Assembly (NCBI GenBank): GCA_913057135.1
Contig: CAJXNM010000018.1
Location: 1-57,034, forward strand
DNA: 57,034 nucleotides
Reading direction: 5' to 3'
Origin: an uncultured Halieaceae bacterium
GTDB taxonomy: Bacteria > Pseudomonadota > Gammaproteobacteria > Pseudomonadales > Halieaceae
Position numbers and translations under genes: made by a program. The notes under the pieces were generated by a model. The model had not been told where the DNA came from. It did no database searches and saw only the letters and a list, made by a program, of their open reading frames with translations. Shown here piece by piece: positions 1 through 10,603 of this stretch (position 1 is its first letter; each line of letters begins with the position of its first letter).

Positions 1-370
1 GGGGTACCAGTGCCAAAAATTCCACATCGAGCAGCAGTTGCTGGGATGCCGATGCATTGCGCCCGAGGCTGCTGTTGCGGCGGCCAATATTCACCTGCAG
101 CTCGCAGCCCGACAGGGCTAGAAAATCCAGCATGCCCAGATCACTTGAGGCGATCGGCAGCGCGGCCAAATCGGCGTCATTGATACGCGGCGGTGCCACC
201 AGTGGCGCCTCAACCCCCGATGTATCCAGTGCTCGGCCCAGCCTGCTTGTGTAATCATCAAGCAGGCTGGGGCCTTTGCTGGGTTCTGCGCACCCCCATA
301 GTGCAGCTGCCCCGAGTATCGCAAATGCCCACAGGCAGGTCTTAGAACCGAAGCGGTGGTGCCCTGTCAT
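1..370 (-). CDS. DUF3080 family lipoprotein (partial, runs off left edge)
   Basis: Read leftward from ATG 370-368; only the first 123 or so residues are inside the window. The start has a basic stretch (RFGSK), a hydrophobic core and a lipobox-like LWGC with the candidate lipid-anchored cysteine at residue 27, so an envelope lipoprotein is likely. Further on, LLDDYTSRLGRAL, LDFLALSGCELQ and NIGRRNSSLGR are segments I associate with the DUF3080 family, whose function is unknown. It begins 12 bp after the stop of the glutathione S-transferase gene on the same strand, so the two are probably cotranscribed. The C-terminal end cannot be judged. Confidence 0.75.
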   Translation of the reverse strand, partial: MTGHHRFGSKTCLWAFAILGAAALWGCAEPSKGPSLLDDYTSRLGRALDTSGVEAPLVAPPRINDADLAALPIASSDLGMLDFLALSGCELQVNIGRRNSSLGRNASASQQLLLDVEFLALVP

Positions 371-382
371 TGCCCTTTGGGT

Positions 383-1015
383 TTAGGCCGGTGCTGCTAG
401 TGCTGCCTGAGCTCGGCTGTGCCAAGCGTGCAGATGGGTCAGGCTTTCATCGGGCTGCATACGTGCGCCCCAGCCTGCGAATACCCACAGCGCCAGCAAA
501 TCAATATCGGCGAATGAGAAACTGCTGCCGGCTATCCAATCACGGTTTGCCAACTCATCGTTGAGCACCTCAAAGCCGTAGCGAAGCCTATCTTGGCCTC
601 GCTCGGCCAATGCGGCAATTTGCGCTACTGGCTTAACCCCAGGCAGGGCGCGATCCTTAAATTGTGGGTGGCTATTGCGGAACGCTTCAGCAGCGGCCAT
701 GAATACCAGTTGAAACAAACGATGGGTCCAGTTCAGCACCATGGCTTTTTCGAGCGCGGTGACCCCTAGTAGCGGCCTTTCGGGAAACAAAGACTCGAGA
801 TAGTTGGCAATGGCAATGACCTCGGTGATTCGGGTGCCATCCTCTAACACCAACACGGGCACAGTGGCCTCGGGTACGACCGACAGATAGGCTTCGCTGT
901 GTTGCTCTAATTTAGCCATGTCAATTTGTTGGGTCTCGATGTGAATGTCTTTGTAATCGAGAAACATTTTGAGTCGTGCAGGGTTAGGTGCTGGATCGTA
1001 GGTGTAGAGCTTCAT
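383..1015 (-). CDS. Glutathione S-transferase family protein
   Basis: 210 residues from ATG 1015-1013; the open frame continues upstream but the family starts at MKLYTYDP, so I place the start there. The N-terminal thioredoxin-like half (residues 1-80) has the typical YDPAPNPARLKMFLDYK opening, the cis-proline segment TVPVLVLEDG and a glutathione-binding TEVIAIANYLE in place of the common ES-AI form. The rest is the all-helical C-terminal domain, with SFADIDLLAL near residue 170, a hallmark of the N-capping box. Such proteins conjugate or reduce substrates with glutathione in the cytoplasm; the substrate cannot be told from sequence. It lies 12 bp upstream of the DUF3080 lipoprotein gene. Confidence 0.85.
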   Translation of the reverse strand: MKLYTYDPAPNPARLKMFLDYKDIHIETQQIDMAKLEQHSEAYLSVVPEATVPVLVLEDGTRITEVIAIANYLESLFPERPLLGVTALEKAMVLNWTHRLFQLVFMAAAEAFRNSHPQFKDRALPGVKPVAQIAALAERGQDRLRYGFEVLNDELANRDWIAGSSFSFADIDLLALWVFAGWGARMQPDESLTHLHAWHSRAQAALAAPA

Positions 1016-1322
1016 GGTTAACACAGCCTCTGGTGTGTGCGGGTGAGTGAGTGCCGATAAATAAGTCGTGCTATGTAAGTGCGGGCGAACCGCCGCCAGC
1101 AATTAATTTACGTAATTTACGGGATCGTTGTTGTTAGCCTTGTAAAGACATCTGACGCACTACAATTTAGCAGAGCTAACAGGGATAACACACGCCCAGA
1201 GCCCGGTTCTAGGTCCCATGGTCCTTATCTATGGTCGACATCATTCGGGCGCTGGAGTGCGGGCAGTTTTCCCAAGCGTCACGGACCGCTATACTCCGCG
1301 CCACTTCCAAAGGAGATGACTC
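1016..1322. other. Divergent intergenic region between GST and cytochrome c5
   Basis: 307 bases without a convincing gene; it must hold promoters for both flanking genes. It contains a 9-bp tandem direct repeat (AATTTACGT at 1105-1113, AATTTACGG at 1114-1122) and a likely promoter close to the cytochrome gene (1267-1295). Short open frames here are not preceded by ribosome binding sites and show no family resemblance. Confidence 0.6.
1267..1295 (+). promoter_or_regulatory. Candidate sigma-70 promoter of cytochrome c5 gene
   Basis: A -10 hexamer TATACT at 1290-1295 matches five of six consensus bases. Seventeen bases upstream sits a weak -35 (TTTTCC, 1267-1272). The predicted transcript would start near 1302, only about 20 bases before the start codon, with a strong AAGGAG ribosome site in between. 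The -35 is poor, so an activator may be needed. Confidence 0.45.
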
Positions 1323-1742
1323 ATGCGTATTTTCGCTTTTGTTCTTGCTCTGGTGGCCTCTGCCGCCTTCGCTGCTGACCTGTCAAAAGAGCAGCGGGCG
1401 GAGATAGAGGCTCGAATTCAATCCTACAGCCAAGCCTGTGTCGTGGGTGACGAAGCCTGTGCCGGTGCTGGCGCTACGGCAGCGGCGAGTGGCCCCCGTT
1501 CAGGTGAAGATGTCTACAACGGTGCTTGCATGGCCTGCCACGCTACCGGTGCCGCCGGTGCCCCGAAAGTGGGCGATGCCGCCGCTTGGGCTGCACGTAT
1601 CGATAAGGGCATGGATGCCTTGTATGCCAGTGGTGTAAACGGCGTGGCTGGCACCGGTATGATCGCCAAGGGCGGTTGCGGCGATTGCTCCGACGAGGAA
1701 ATCTACGCCGCCGTCGATTACATGGTCGACAACAGCAAATAA
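1323..1742 (+). CDS. Cytochrome c5 family monohaem protein
   Basis: 139 residues. ATG 1323 follows AAGGAG at 1309-1314. Residues 1-18 (MRIFAFVLALVASAAFA) form a Sec signal peptide cut after AFA, so the protein is periplasmic. The haem attachment site is CMACH (about residues 69-73), and the end carries a CGDCSDEE segment whose two cysteines are the disulfide pair typical of cytochrome c5. A methionine in the TGMIAKGG stretch is the likely axial ligand. Such proteins carry electrons towards terminal oxidases. Between the signal and haem domain lies an alanine/glycine-rich linker (AGAGATAAAS). Single gene, convergent with comM. Confidence 0.88.
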   Translation: MRIFAFVLALVASAAFAADLSKEQRAEIEARIQSYSQACVVGDEACAGAGATAAASGPRSGEDVYNGACMACHATGAAGAPKVGDAAAWAARIDKGMDALYASGVNGVAGTGMIAKGGCGDCSDEEIYAAVDYMVDNSK

Positions 1743-1750
1743 GTCGTCTC

Positions 1751-1769
1751 GGGGCAGTTAATTAGCCCC
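1751..1769. terminator. Hairpin between cytochrome c5 and comM
   Basis: GGGGC, nine-base loop, GCCCC, placed just after the cytochrome stop and between two convergent genes. There is no clear U-tract on either strand, so it may only protect 3' ends. Confidence 0.35.
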
Positions 1770-1792
1770 CGATTCGTTGCCTTGGTGGTCAG

Positions 1793-3283
1793 CTACTTGT
1801 CGTGCGGGCGCGGTCGATAACTTAAGCCCTCGAGCAGGTGATTTTCACCCACCACAGCTGCTTCGGCCAGGTCGGCGAGTGTGCGTGCTACCTTCAGGGT
1901 ACGGTGCACGCTTCTGGCCGATAGCTGAAGCCGGTCGCAGGCATCCTCGAACCACTGCCGCACCGGCGTCTCCAGGGAGCAGTGCAAAAGCAAGGCCCGG
2001 GCGTCTAGATGGGCGTTCAAGCAGCCCTGCCTGTCCCATTGCCGCTGCCAGCTGCTGGCAACCCGCGCTTTAATTGCGGCCGAGTGCTCCCCCTGAGCTT
2101 GGTGTGTAAGAAGCGCAGCGGTTTGCTGGCGCTCCAGCCCAATATGAATATCAATCCTGTCCATAAGTGGACCTGACACACGATTCTGATAGCGACTGAC
2201 CAGTTCCGAGCTGCAGCGGCAGGGCGGCTCCTGTTGGCCGGCGTTGCCACAGGGGCAGGGATTCATGGCGGCAATCAGTTGAAAGCGAGCAGGGTAGGTA
2301 TTTGCTCCGCGCGCCCGCGCTATGGTCACGGTTCCCTGTTCCATGGGTTGACGCAATAGGTCGAGGACCCGGGGTGAGAACTCGGGCAGTTCATCGAGAA
2401 ATAAAATGCCTTGGTGTGCCAATGAAACTTCCCCGGGATGAGCATTGGCGCCCCCGCCAATCAAGGCGGCGCCGGTGGCCGAATGATGCGGTGCGCGAAA
2501 TGGGCGGCACCAGGTCGGCTCCAATCCCAGCACATCGCGGATAAGCCACTGTTCAAGTAATGCTTGGGGTGTACAGGTGGGTAAGATGCTGGGCATCGCC
2601 GATGCCAACAGGGTTTTTCCGGCACCGGGGGGGCCTGTCATGAGTAGGTGGTGACCGCCGCTTGCGGCAATTTCTAATGCCCGTTTTGCCGCCACTTGGC
2701 CCTGAATGTCGCAGAAGTCCGGGTAAGAGCCTGATTGATCGGGTAGGGATGAGCCACTCAAGACCGCGGGTGTTTTGCTTTTCAGCTCGGCGCAGAGCGT
2801 CAGAAGGTCTGGCGCCGCAATAAGCCGACTGCCGGGCAATTGAGCCAAGGTATTCGCCCCCGTGGCGGGAAGGGCACAGACCCGCTGCTGCGCCGTGGCG
2901 GCTTGTACGGCAGCGAGCATACCGGCGGTGGGTCGAAGCGAGCCGTCGAGTCCCAACTCACCATAGCATTCCCGGTTAGCGGTGGCTTGGGGAGTTAGTT
3001 GGCCACTGGCAGTGAGTAAACCAAGGGCGATAGGTAGGTCAAAGCGCCCGCCGCCCTTGCGGATCTCAGCTGGGGCTAAGCTGACGGTAATGCGGTGGTC
3101 TGGCCACTCAAAATACGAGGTTATCAGCGCACTGCGCACCCGTTCTCGGGCCTCACGAACGGTGCTTTCGGGTAGGCCCACAATCGTAAAGCCCGGTAGG
3201 CCGGGGCTGAGGTGCACCTCCACCCGAACTTCGGGTGCTTGCAGGCCAGCGCTGGCCCGCGACAACACAGTTGCGGTAGACAT
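1793..3283 (-). CDS. comM: ComM/YifB family AAA+ ATPase (Mg-chelatase-like)
   Basis: 496 residues, close to the 506 of E. coli ComM. Order of domains: a Lon-protease-like ChlI domain at residues 1-165 (VGLPESTVREARERVRSA), an AAA+ core with Walker A GPPGAGKT at 217-224, Walker B ILFLDELPEF, the family segments FRAPHHSATGAALIGGG and MNPCPCG, and a C-terminal SARSVHRTLKVARTLADL helix. ComM is a hexameric branch-migration helicase that extends heteroduplex during natural transformation (known from Vibrio and Acinetobacter); it is also widespread in non-competent bacteria. It is downstream of ubiK on the same strand with a 56-bp gap, an order I know from Pseudomonas. No sign of damage. Confidence 0.93.
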   Translation of the reverse strand: MSTATVLSRASAGLQAPEVRVEVHLSPGLPGFTIVGLPESTVREARERVRSALITSYFEWPDHRITVSLAPAEIRKGGGRFDLPIALGLLTASGQLTPQATANRECYGELGLDGSLRPTAGMLAAVQAATAQQRVCALPATGANTLAQLPGSRLIAAPDLLTLCAELKSKTPAVLSGSSLPDQSGSYPDFCDIQGQVAAKRALEIAASGGHHLLMTGPPGAGKTLLASAMPSILPTCTPQALLEQWLIRDVLGLEPTWCRPFRAPHHSATGAALIGGGANAHPGEVSLAHQGILFLDELPEFSPRVLDLLRQPMEQGTVTIARARGANTYPARFQLIAAMNPCPCGNAGQQEPPCRCSSELVSRYQNRVSGPLMDRIDIHIGLERQQTAALLTHQAQGEHSAAIKARVASSWQRQWDRQGCLNAHLDARALLLHCSLETPVRQWFEDACDRLQLSARSVHRTLKVARTLADLAEAAVVGENHLLEGLSYRPRPHDK

Positions 3284-3339
3284 AGTTCATCCTTGAACAA
3301 ATGCGGCGGTCATCCCGACCACCTCTTTGACCCATTGAT

Positions 3340-3633
3340 CTAGCTCAGATGGCGATCGACGAGTTCGGTGAGTCGCTCTAATTCAGCCTCGAGTTCCTGT
3401 ACCCGCGCCCGCGTTCGTTGCAGAACGGCTGCCTGGGCATCGAATTCGGCTCGGCTGACAACGTCCAGTTTGCTCAGCGCCGATTGGGCAAGGGCCCGGG
3501 CGTTGCGATCGAGCTGGTCGCGCAGAACCTTCTCGTCTTGACGTATGCGATCGAATAAATCGCCCAATCCACCCGAGCCACTGCGTTGGTTGGATTTGTC
3601 GTGGTCATCGAAGCTGTCGTGCTTGTCATGCAT
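3340..3633 (-). CDS. ubiK: UbiK family ubiquinone biosynthesis accessory factor
   Basis: 97 residues. The core GLGDLFDRIRQDEKVLRDQL followed by SALSKLDVVSRAEFDAQ and a C-terminal coiled coil rich in R, E and L matches the UbiK/YqiC (BMFP) family. UbiK is a small trimeric coiled-coil protein that binds UbiJ and membranes and helps the soluble Ubi complex make ubiquinone aerobically. The first 20 residues (MHDKHDSFDDHDKSNQRSGS) are hydrophilic and not conserved, so the start is uncertain. It precedes comM on the same strand and diverges from glnK. Confidence 0.85.
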   Translation of the reverse strand: MHDKHDSFDDHDKSNQRSGSGGLGDLFDRIRQDEKVLRDQLDRNARALAQSALSKLDVVSRAEFDAQAAVLQRTRARVQELEAELERLTELVDRHLS

Positions 3634-3738
3634 GGGGTTATAAGCTCGTCTTGGAGAGTGCGTGTCAATGTACCTCAGGGTCTCCCTTAAACCCTACATC
3701 ATCGGCGCCTAAAACTCGCCCAGCTATTGGGCATTATT

Positions 3739-3753
3739 GCACCAGTATGGTGC
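3739..3753. promoter_or_regulatory. NtrC (GlnG) binding site
   Basis: GCACC, five bases AGTAT, GGTGC: a perfect inverted repeat matching the known NtrC core (GCACC-N5-GGTGC). It lies about 115-130 bp upstream of the predicted transcription start, the usual enhancer distance. Binding is inferred. Confidence 0.75.
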
Positions 3754-3839
3754 GCCATGCCCTTGCCAACAATCCATAGATTGCCACTGCTCTCTGCTTA
3801 TATTCGCTAAGCAACTGTTTTCAATACATAAAAAAGCCC

Positions 3840-3857
3840 TTGGCCCGAACTTCGCAA
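3840..3857 (+). promoter_or_regulatory. Candidate sigma-54 promoter of glnK-amtB
   Basis: TTGGCCCGAACTTCGCAA has the essential GG and GC dinucleotides exactly ten bases apart, with two departures from the TTGGCACG-N4-TTGCA consensus. It would start transcription near 3868, giving a leader of about 78 bases. The NtrC palindrome upstream strengthens the call. Confidence 0.65.
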
Positions 3858-3861
3858 ATGA

Positions 3862-4284
<423 letters not shown>

Positions 4285-4310
4285 AACCGTCACAGGAGCA
4301 AGAACCCGTC

Positions 4311-5540
4311 ATGGAGAACGAAATTTTTCAGTTGCAGTACGCTCTCGACACCTTCTACTTCCTGGTGTGCGGCGCCCTCGTCATGTGGATGGCCGCAGGC
4401 TTTGCCATGCTCGAGGCAGGCCTTGTGCGAAGTAAGAACACCGTCGAAATTCTTACCAAAAACGTTACCTTGTTTGCGATCGCCTGCACCATGTACATGA
4501 TTTGTGGCTACGCCATCATGTACGGCGGTGATATTTTACTCAGCTCCATTACTGGCGATGGTGTCGCCGGGGCAGAAGAACCGGCTACCTACGCCCCATC
4601 AGCGGATTTCTTCTTCCAAGTGGTGTTCGTGGCAACTGCCATGTCTATCGTTTCGGGCGCCGTGGCCGAGCGTATGAAGCTGTTTGCCTTCCTCGCCTTC
4701 GCGGTGGTGATGACTGGATTCATCTACCCCATGGAAGGTAGCTGGACCTGGGGTGGTAACGATGTCTTTGGCATCTACAACCTGGGCGACCTTGGATTCC
4801 TCGACTTCGCAGGTTCGGGCATTGTCCATATGGCAGGTGCCGCCGCCGCCTTAGCAGGTGTCATGCTAGTCGGTGCTCGCAAAGGCAAATACGGTCCGAA
4901 CGGGCAGATCAACGCCTTCCCCGGCGCCAACTTGCCGCTGGCAACCTTGGGTACCTTCATCCTGTGGTTGGGCTGGTTTGGTTTCAACGGTGGTTCGGTA
5001 CTGGCCACAGCCTCTGTAGAGTCAGCCAACGCGGTAGCGGTAGTGTTTATGAATACCAACGCGGCGGCCGCCGGTGGTTGTATTGCCGCTTTGATCACTG
5101 CTCGCATGATGTTCGGCAAATCAGATCTCACGATGGCCCTGAACGGCTGTTTGGCAGGTTTGGTCGCTATCACCGCCGGTCCTGACACACCGTCTGCCCT
5201 GCAAGCGACAATCTTCGGTGCCTTGGGCGGTGTATTGGTGGTGTTCTCCATCGTCACCCTCGACAAGATGAAGATTGACGATCCTGTGGGTGCTATTTCT
5301 GTGCACGGCGTTGTGGGTCTTTTGGGTCTGTTACTGGTACCCGTGACGAACGGCGATGCTAGCTTCTCAGGTCAAATCATTGGTGCACTGACCATCTTCG
5401 GTTGGGTATTCGCCGCCTCTCTGATTGTCTTCGGCATCATCAAAGCGGTTATGGGTCTTCGCGTCAGCGAAGAGGAAGAGTTCGAAGGTTCCGACGTCGC
5501 CGAGTGCGGTATGGAAGCCTACCCAGAATTTACGCAGTAA
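4311..5540 (+). CDS. amtB: Ammonium transporter AmtB
   Basis: 409 residues from ATG 4311, preceded by AGGAGC. An Amt/Rh channel of 11 membrane helices that passes ammonium through the inner membrane. The twin pore histidines are visible: His173 in GSGIVHMAGAA and His332 in ISVHGVVGLLG; the Amt signature around GGNDVFG and WLGWFGFNGGS is intact. There is no clear cleavable signal peptide, unlike E. coli AmtB, so the N terminus may insert directly. The cytoplasmic tail after helix 11 (EEEEFEGSDVAECG) is acidic. It is cotranscribed with glnK and presumably controlled by NtrC/sigma-54; GlnK protein gates it. Confidence 0.95.
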   Translation: MENEIFQLQYALDTFYFLVCGALVMWMAAGFAMLEAGLVRSKNTVEILTKNVTLFAIACTMYMICGYAIMYGGDILLSSITGDGVAGAEEPATYAPSADFFFQVVFVATAMSIVSGAVAERMKLFAFLAFAVVMTGFIYPMEGSWTWGGNDVFGIYNLGDLGFLDFAGSGIVHMAGAAAALAGVMLVGARKGKYGPNGQINAFPGANLPLATLGTFILWLGWFGFNGGSVLATASVESANAVAVVFMNTNAAAAGGCIAALITARMMFGKSDLTMALNGCLAGLVAITAGPDTPSALQATIFGALGGVLVVFSIVTLDKMKIDDPVGAISVHGVVGLLGLLLVPVTNGDASFSGQIIGALTIFGWVFAASLIVFGIIKAVMGLRVSEEEEFEGSDVAECGMEAYPEFTQ

Positions 5541-5563
5541 ACCCTCTCCTCTGGAGTGTGCTT

Positions 5564-5588
5564 GGGGCCTCAGGGCCCCTTTTTTTTT
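5564..5588 (+). terminator. Rho-independent terminator after amtB
   Basis: Stem GGGGCC (5564-5569), loop TCAG, GGCCCC (5574-5579), then nine T (5580-5588). Canonical. It separates the second P-II gene from amtB, so that gene needs its own promoter or read-through. Confidence 0.9.
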
Positions 5589-5617
5589 CGCTCAATTCCG
5601 ACAACGGCCAGTCGATG

Positions 5618-5633
5618 GGGCTCAGCCATTGCC
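5618..5633 (+). promoter_or_regulatory. Possible sigma-54 promoter of second P-II gene
   Basis: GGGCTC, six bases, TTGC: GG and GC are ten bases apart and the TTGC box is perfect, while the -24 box matches four of six bases. A transcript would start near 5645 and reach the start codon at 5699. I found no convincing NtrC palindrome nearby. Confidence 0.4.
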
Positions 5634-5683
5634 AATGGGGTTGCATATCCCCTACTCTTCCGATGTCTTGTTTGAACGCCTAA

Positions 5684-6788
<1,105 letters not shown>

Positions 6789-6789
<1 letters not shown>

Positions 6790-7712
6790 TAGTCGTCGCT
6801 CTCATGTTGTCCATGTCGTCGTTGGGCCCGGGGATGGGCGGCGTCATAGACCCTGGCCAAATGTTGATAATCCAGGTGGGTGTACACCTGGGTGGTACTG
6901 ATGTTGGCATGGCCCAGTAACTCTTGCACGGCGCGCAGGTCGCCACTGCTCTGTAGCAAGTGGCTGGCAAAGCTGTGGCGCAACATATGGGGGTGGAGAT
7001 CGCCACTTAGCCCCGAGCGAATGGCCAGTTGTTTCAATCGATCCTGCACCGAGCGAGCGCTGAGTCGCTTGCCCCGCTGGGAGACGAACAATGGCGATTG
7101 GGGTGTCAGCGTGGCCTCGGATAATGGTCGTAATGCGAGCCATTGCCCCAGTGCTTGCAGCGCTAATTTGCCGACGGGCACGGTACGTGTTTTGCGTCCT
7201 TTGCCCACAACGGTAATAAGGCCCTCACTAGGGTCGACATCACCGATGTTTGCCGCCACCAGTTCTGATAATCGCAGACCTGCAGAGTAAAACAGTTCAG
7301 CAATGGCGCGATCACGGACCTGCAAGGGATCGTCGTCATCGGTCTGGAATAAGACGCCGATATTGTCGGGATCAATACTTTTGGGCAGTCGGCGCTCTGT
7401 CTTGGGTGCTCGCACATCTGCTGCCGGATTACCCAAGGATGGGTTTTGTTCTCCTGCGAAGCGAAACAACGCCCGCAGCGATGACAGAGCACGCTGCAAG
7501 GTTTTGCCCGACCTGCCCGCCTTGTGCAGAGAGGCTATCCAGTGCCTTACGTCTACGTCGCGAACCCCATCAAGGGTGTGCAGTTGTTGCTGCTGACAGA
7601 AGTCGGCGAACAAGTGTAAGTCGTGGCGATAAGCGTCGAGTGTATGTTTAGACAGCTGTCGAACATCGCGCTGGTAACACAGGAAATGCTCGCAGGCTTC
7701 GTCTAAGTTCAT
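6789..7712 (-). CDS. xerC: Tyrosine recombinase XerC
   Basis: 307 residues. N-terminal SAM-like DNA-binding domain (residues 1-90), then the catalytic domain with all six expected residues: Arg147 (SAGLRLSEL), Lys171 (VVGKGRKTR), His242 and Arg245 (HPHMLRHSFASH), His268 (LLGHANISTT) and Tyr277 (QVYTHLD). With XerD it resolves chromosome dimers at dif. The dapF-DUF484-xerC context is the classic one for XerC rather than XerD or an integron integrase. The stop overlaps the yigB start. Confidence 0.95.
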
Positions 7713-7751
7713 GGTTGCGGATTAGTCTCGCACGGCCGGTGTCAAAACGAC

Positions 7752-8459
7752 TTAGGGCACCAAACACTGCAGGCGTACCACGACCTCTGCCAAGTGCTGT
7801 AGGAACAGGGTGTCCACCGTTGGCTCGTAACGATGGGGGTCAGAGGAACCAACCGCTACGACCCCAACCACGTTGTCGTCGATGACCAGTGGCGCTAGTG
7901 CCGCAGAGCCGTCGCTAGCGGCTGCGCCGAACAGCGCTACCATTTCCTCTTGTCGCAGCACCGCGCACAGTGCTGAGCCACCTTTGATGAGCGGCTGCAC
8001 AAGGCTCGCTCGATCGGGAGCCAAGCAGTCGCTGTCACCGCTTAGGGTCGTGAGGTTGGCAGCGTTGTCGAACCACAATAGGGCCGAGAATTCGACTTGA
8101 AAGTAGCGATGTAGACTTGCCGTGAATAGCGACCCAAGATGAGTGGCATCGCGACAAGCCAGTAGGTCAAGCACGGTATCCCGCGTGGCTTTGTAGAGTG
8201 CGTCGTTTTGGTGTGCACTATCGGAGAGATGCGCAATACGGCTGCGCATTTCGATATTACGCTCCCGAAGTAAATTGACCTGCCGCTCTACCAGTGACAC
8301 GGCGCCAGGGCCGCCGTGGGGCAGCTCCAGGGCCATTAACAAGTCGGGTCGATGCTTAAAGAAAGCGGGGTTTTCCTGAAAAAAGGTTTCCACCTCACTG
8401 GGGTCCAGCGCACCCTGGTCGGCTTTACGGGTTGGATTAGAAGCGTTCTCGCCGGTCAT
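7752..8459 (-). CDS. DUF484 family protein
   Basis: 235 residues. A helical N-terminal part with the family segment VETFFQENPAFFKHRPDLL, the coiled-coil run VERQVNLLRERN (about residues 62-75), and a C-terminal GAF-like fold ending in PHRYEPTVDTLFLQHLAEVV. DUF484 proteins are found almost always between dapF and xerC in gammaproteobacteria, as here; their role is not established. GAGG lies about ten bases before ATG 8459. The gene is 45 bp after dapF and 39 bp before xerC, in one operon. Confidence 0.88.
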   Translation of the reverse strand: MTGENASNPTRKADQGALDPSEVETFFQENPAFFKHRPDLLMALELPHGGPGAVSLVERQVNLLRERNIEMRSRIAHLSDSAHQNDALYKATRDTVLDLLACRDATHLGSLFTASLHRYFQVEFSALLWFDNAANLTTLSGDSDCLAPDRASLVQPLIKGGSALCAVLRQEEMVALFGAAASDGSAALAPLVIDDNVVGVVAVGSSDPHRYEPTVDTLFLQHLAEVVVRLQCLVP

Positions 8460-8504
8460 GTGGGTATTGCCTCGCGGGCTGTAGGGGTTGATGGATGAAG
8501 CTTG

Positions 8505-9344
8505 CTATTTACCGCGCAGGCGAATAGACCCTTCAAAGACAGTGGCAGTGGGACCACCCAGCCACACGGGTCCTGCATCGTCCCGCCAAGACACCGACAG
8601 CTTACCCCCGGGTAATTGCACTGTCACGGCACGGTCGAGCAATCCCTGTCGGATACCGTGTACAACCGCTGCGCAAGCACCGGTACCACAGGCCTGTGTT
8701 TCCCCCGCACCACGCTCAAAGACGCGAAGTTTGATCTCGCGTCGGGAGATCACTTCCATGAACCCGACGTTCACCCTCTGGGGAAAGCGCGGGTGATGCT
8801 CAATACTGGGTCCGAGCACGCTGACAGGCGCGCTATCGACTCGATCGACCAGCAATACTGCGTGGGGGTTGCCCATGGAGACAGCGCCAATGTTCACAGT
8901 GCTACCGTCAACATCCAGTTCATAGCTGAGGGCTTGGGCCGGTGCCTCGAAGGGAATGTGCTCGGGTTCGAAGCGCGGTGCACCGAGGTCTGCGAAGATC
9001 CTGCCATCTTCGTTCACCTCTAGACCCATCATACCCCCGGTGGTCTCAACAACTAGCACACGTTTCCACGTGAGTTTTTGCTCGCGCACAAAACGGGCAA
9101 AGCAGCGCGCGCCGTTACCGCATTGACCCGCCTCGGTGCCATCGGCGTTAAAGATTCGGTAGCGGAAATCAGCTTCGGGGGATTGTGGTGGCTCAACAAT
9201 AAGAATCTGATCGCAACCAATACCGCGCTGGCGATCGGCGATGTAGCGCAACTGGCCGGCACTGAGGGTCATATGCTGACGAACTAGGTCGATGACGACG
9301 AAATCGTTGCCCGCTCCGTGCATTTTAGTGAAATGAAGATTCAA
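8505..9344 (-). CDS. dapF: Diaminopimelate epimerase
   Basis: 279 residues. Converts LL-2,6-diaminopimelate to the meso form for lysine and peptidoglycan. The two catalytic cysteines are visible: Cys75 in GQCGNGARC and Cys219 in [10 protein letters not shown]. The opening [13 protein letters not shown] and VSMGNPHAV are family hallmarks. Its ATG overlaps the stop of lysA by four bases, implying translational coupling. It sits between lysA and DUF484 in the standard order. Confidence 0.97.
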   Translation of the reverse strand: MNLHFTKMHGAGNDFVVIDLVRQHMTLSAGQLRYIADRQRGIGCDQILIVEPPQSPEADFRYRIFNADGTEAGQCGNGARCFARFVREQKLTWKRVLVVETTGGMMGLEVNEDGRIFADLGAPRFEPEHIPFEAPAQALSYELDVDGSTVNIGAVSMGNPHAVLLVDRVDSAPVSVLGPSIEHHPRFPQRVNVGFMEVISRREIKLRVFERGAGETQACGTGACAAVVHGIRQGLLDRAVTVQLPGGKLSVSWRDDAGPVWLGGPTATVFEGSIRLRGK

Positions 9345-10603
9345 GGGGTTGAGCTCCCGGGTATATGTTCTCCTGCCCAGAGCGCGGCCACCGTCTCACG
9401 CTCGCGAATAATGTGATAGTCATTGCCGTCGACCAAGACTTCGGCGGCCCGGGGTCGGCTGTTGTAATTCGATGCCATGGTAAAGCCATAGGCCCCAGCC
9501 CCGGTGACCGCGAGCACATCGTTGGGCTTGAGCGCCAGCAGTCGATCTTTACCCAGAAAATCGCCGGTTTCGCACACGGGTCCCACCACATCCCACTGGC
9601 GGGCTTCTGCGTCGCTGGCCTTCACCGATACGATGTTTTGCCAAGCGCCATAGAGCGATGGCCGCAACAGATCATTCATCGCCGCATCCACCAGCGCAAA
9701 ATTGCGATGGGGGGTCGGTTTCAAATAATGCACCTTGGTCAGCAGCACACCTGCCATGGCCACAATGGATCGACCCGGCTCAAAAATAAGTTCGTAGGGG
9801 CAGTCATCTCCCAGTCGAGCGGTGAGCGCTTGGATGTAATGGGCCACCGAGGGCACTTGCTCATCGTGGTATTGAACCCCCAAGCCACCCCCTAAATCGA
9901 GGTGCTTTAAGTTGACTCCAAGGGCGGCGATGTCATCGATCAGTGTCAATAGTCGATCGAGGGCGTCGCTAAAAGGGGCAACGTCCAGAAGTTGGCTGCC
10001 AATGTGGCAGTCGATACCGACCGGATCAATGCCCGGTAGTGATTTCGCGGCGCCGTATAAACTCAGTGCTTGGGCCCGGTCGACGCCAAACTTATTTTCC
10101 TTGAGGCCGGTTGAAATATAGGGGTGTGTGCCCGCATCGACGTCTGGATTCACCCTTATGGATACCGGTGCGACCTGGCCTAGGGATTGGGCGACATCGT
10201 TTAGCAGCAGGAGTTCGGGCTCTGACTCAACGTTGAAGCAGCGGATGCCTGCCTGCAGTGCCAAGATCATCTCATCGGCGGTTTTGGCCACTCCAGAGAA
10301 AACCACTTTCGATGGATCGCCGCCAGCAGCGATAACCCGCTCAAGCTCGCCCCCAGAGACGATGTCGAACCCTGCCCCTAGGTTGGCAAGTAGGTTCAGT
10401 ACCGCAAGGTTCGAGTTAGCTTTAACCGCATAGCAGATGAGATGTGGCCGGTGACCCAGTGCCTGCTGATAGTCGAGAAATCGCTCGCTTATGTGGGCTT
10501 TTGAATAGACATAGGTGGGTGTGCCCACCTCGGCCGCAATAGTCTCTAATGCCACTCCCTCGCAGTGCAATGCTCCGGATTGTTCGTGGAAGGTGGTGGT
10601 CAT
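9341..10603 (-). CDS. lysA: Diaminopimelate decarboxylase
   Basis: 420 residues. Type III PLP enzyme of the alanine-racemase fold; makes lysine from meso-diaminopimelate. The PLP lysine is Lys61 in CYAVKANSN; other signatures are [17 protein letters not shown], the phosphate-binding EPGRSIVA, and the active-site [13 protein letters not shown] and GAGAYGF segments. The start ATG overlaps the lptM stop (ATGA) and the stop overlaps the dapF start, so three genes are translationally chained. Confidence 0.97.
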   Translation of the reverse strand: MTTTFHEQSGALHCEGVALETIAAEVGTPTYVYSKAHISERFLDYQQALGHRPHLICYAVKANSNLAVLNLLANLGAGFDIVSGGELERVIAAGGDPSKVVFSGVAKTADEMILALQAGIRCFNVESEPELLLLNDVAQSLGQVAPVSIRVNPDVDAGTHPYISTGLKENKFGVDRAQALSLYGAAKSLPGIDPVGIDCHIGSQLLDVAPFSDALDRLLTLIDDIAALGVNLKHLDLGGGLGVQYHDEQVPSVAHYIQALTARLGDDCPYELIFEPGRSIVAMAGVLLTKVHYLKPTPHRNFALVDAAMNDLLRPSLYGAWQNIVSVKASDAEARQWDVVGPVCETGDFLGKDRLLALKPNDVLAVTGAGAYGFTMASNYNSRPRAAEVLVDGNDYHIIRERETVAALWAGEHIPGSSTP

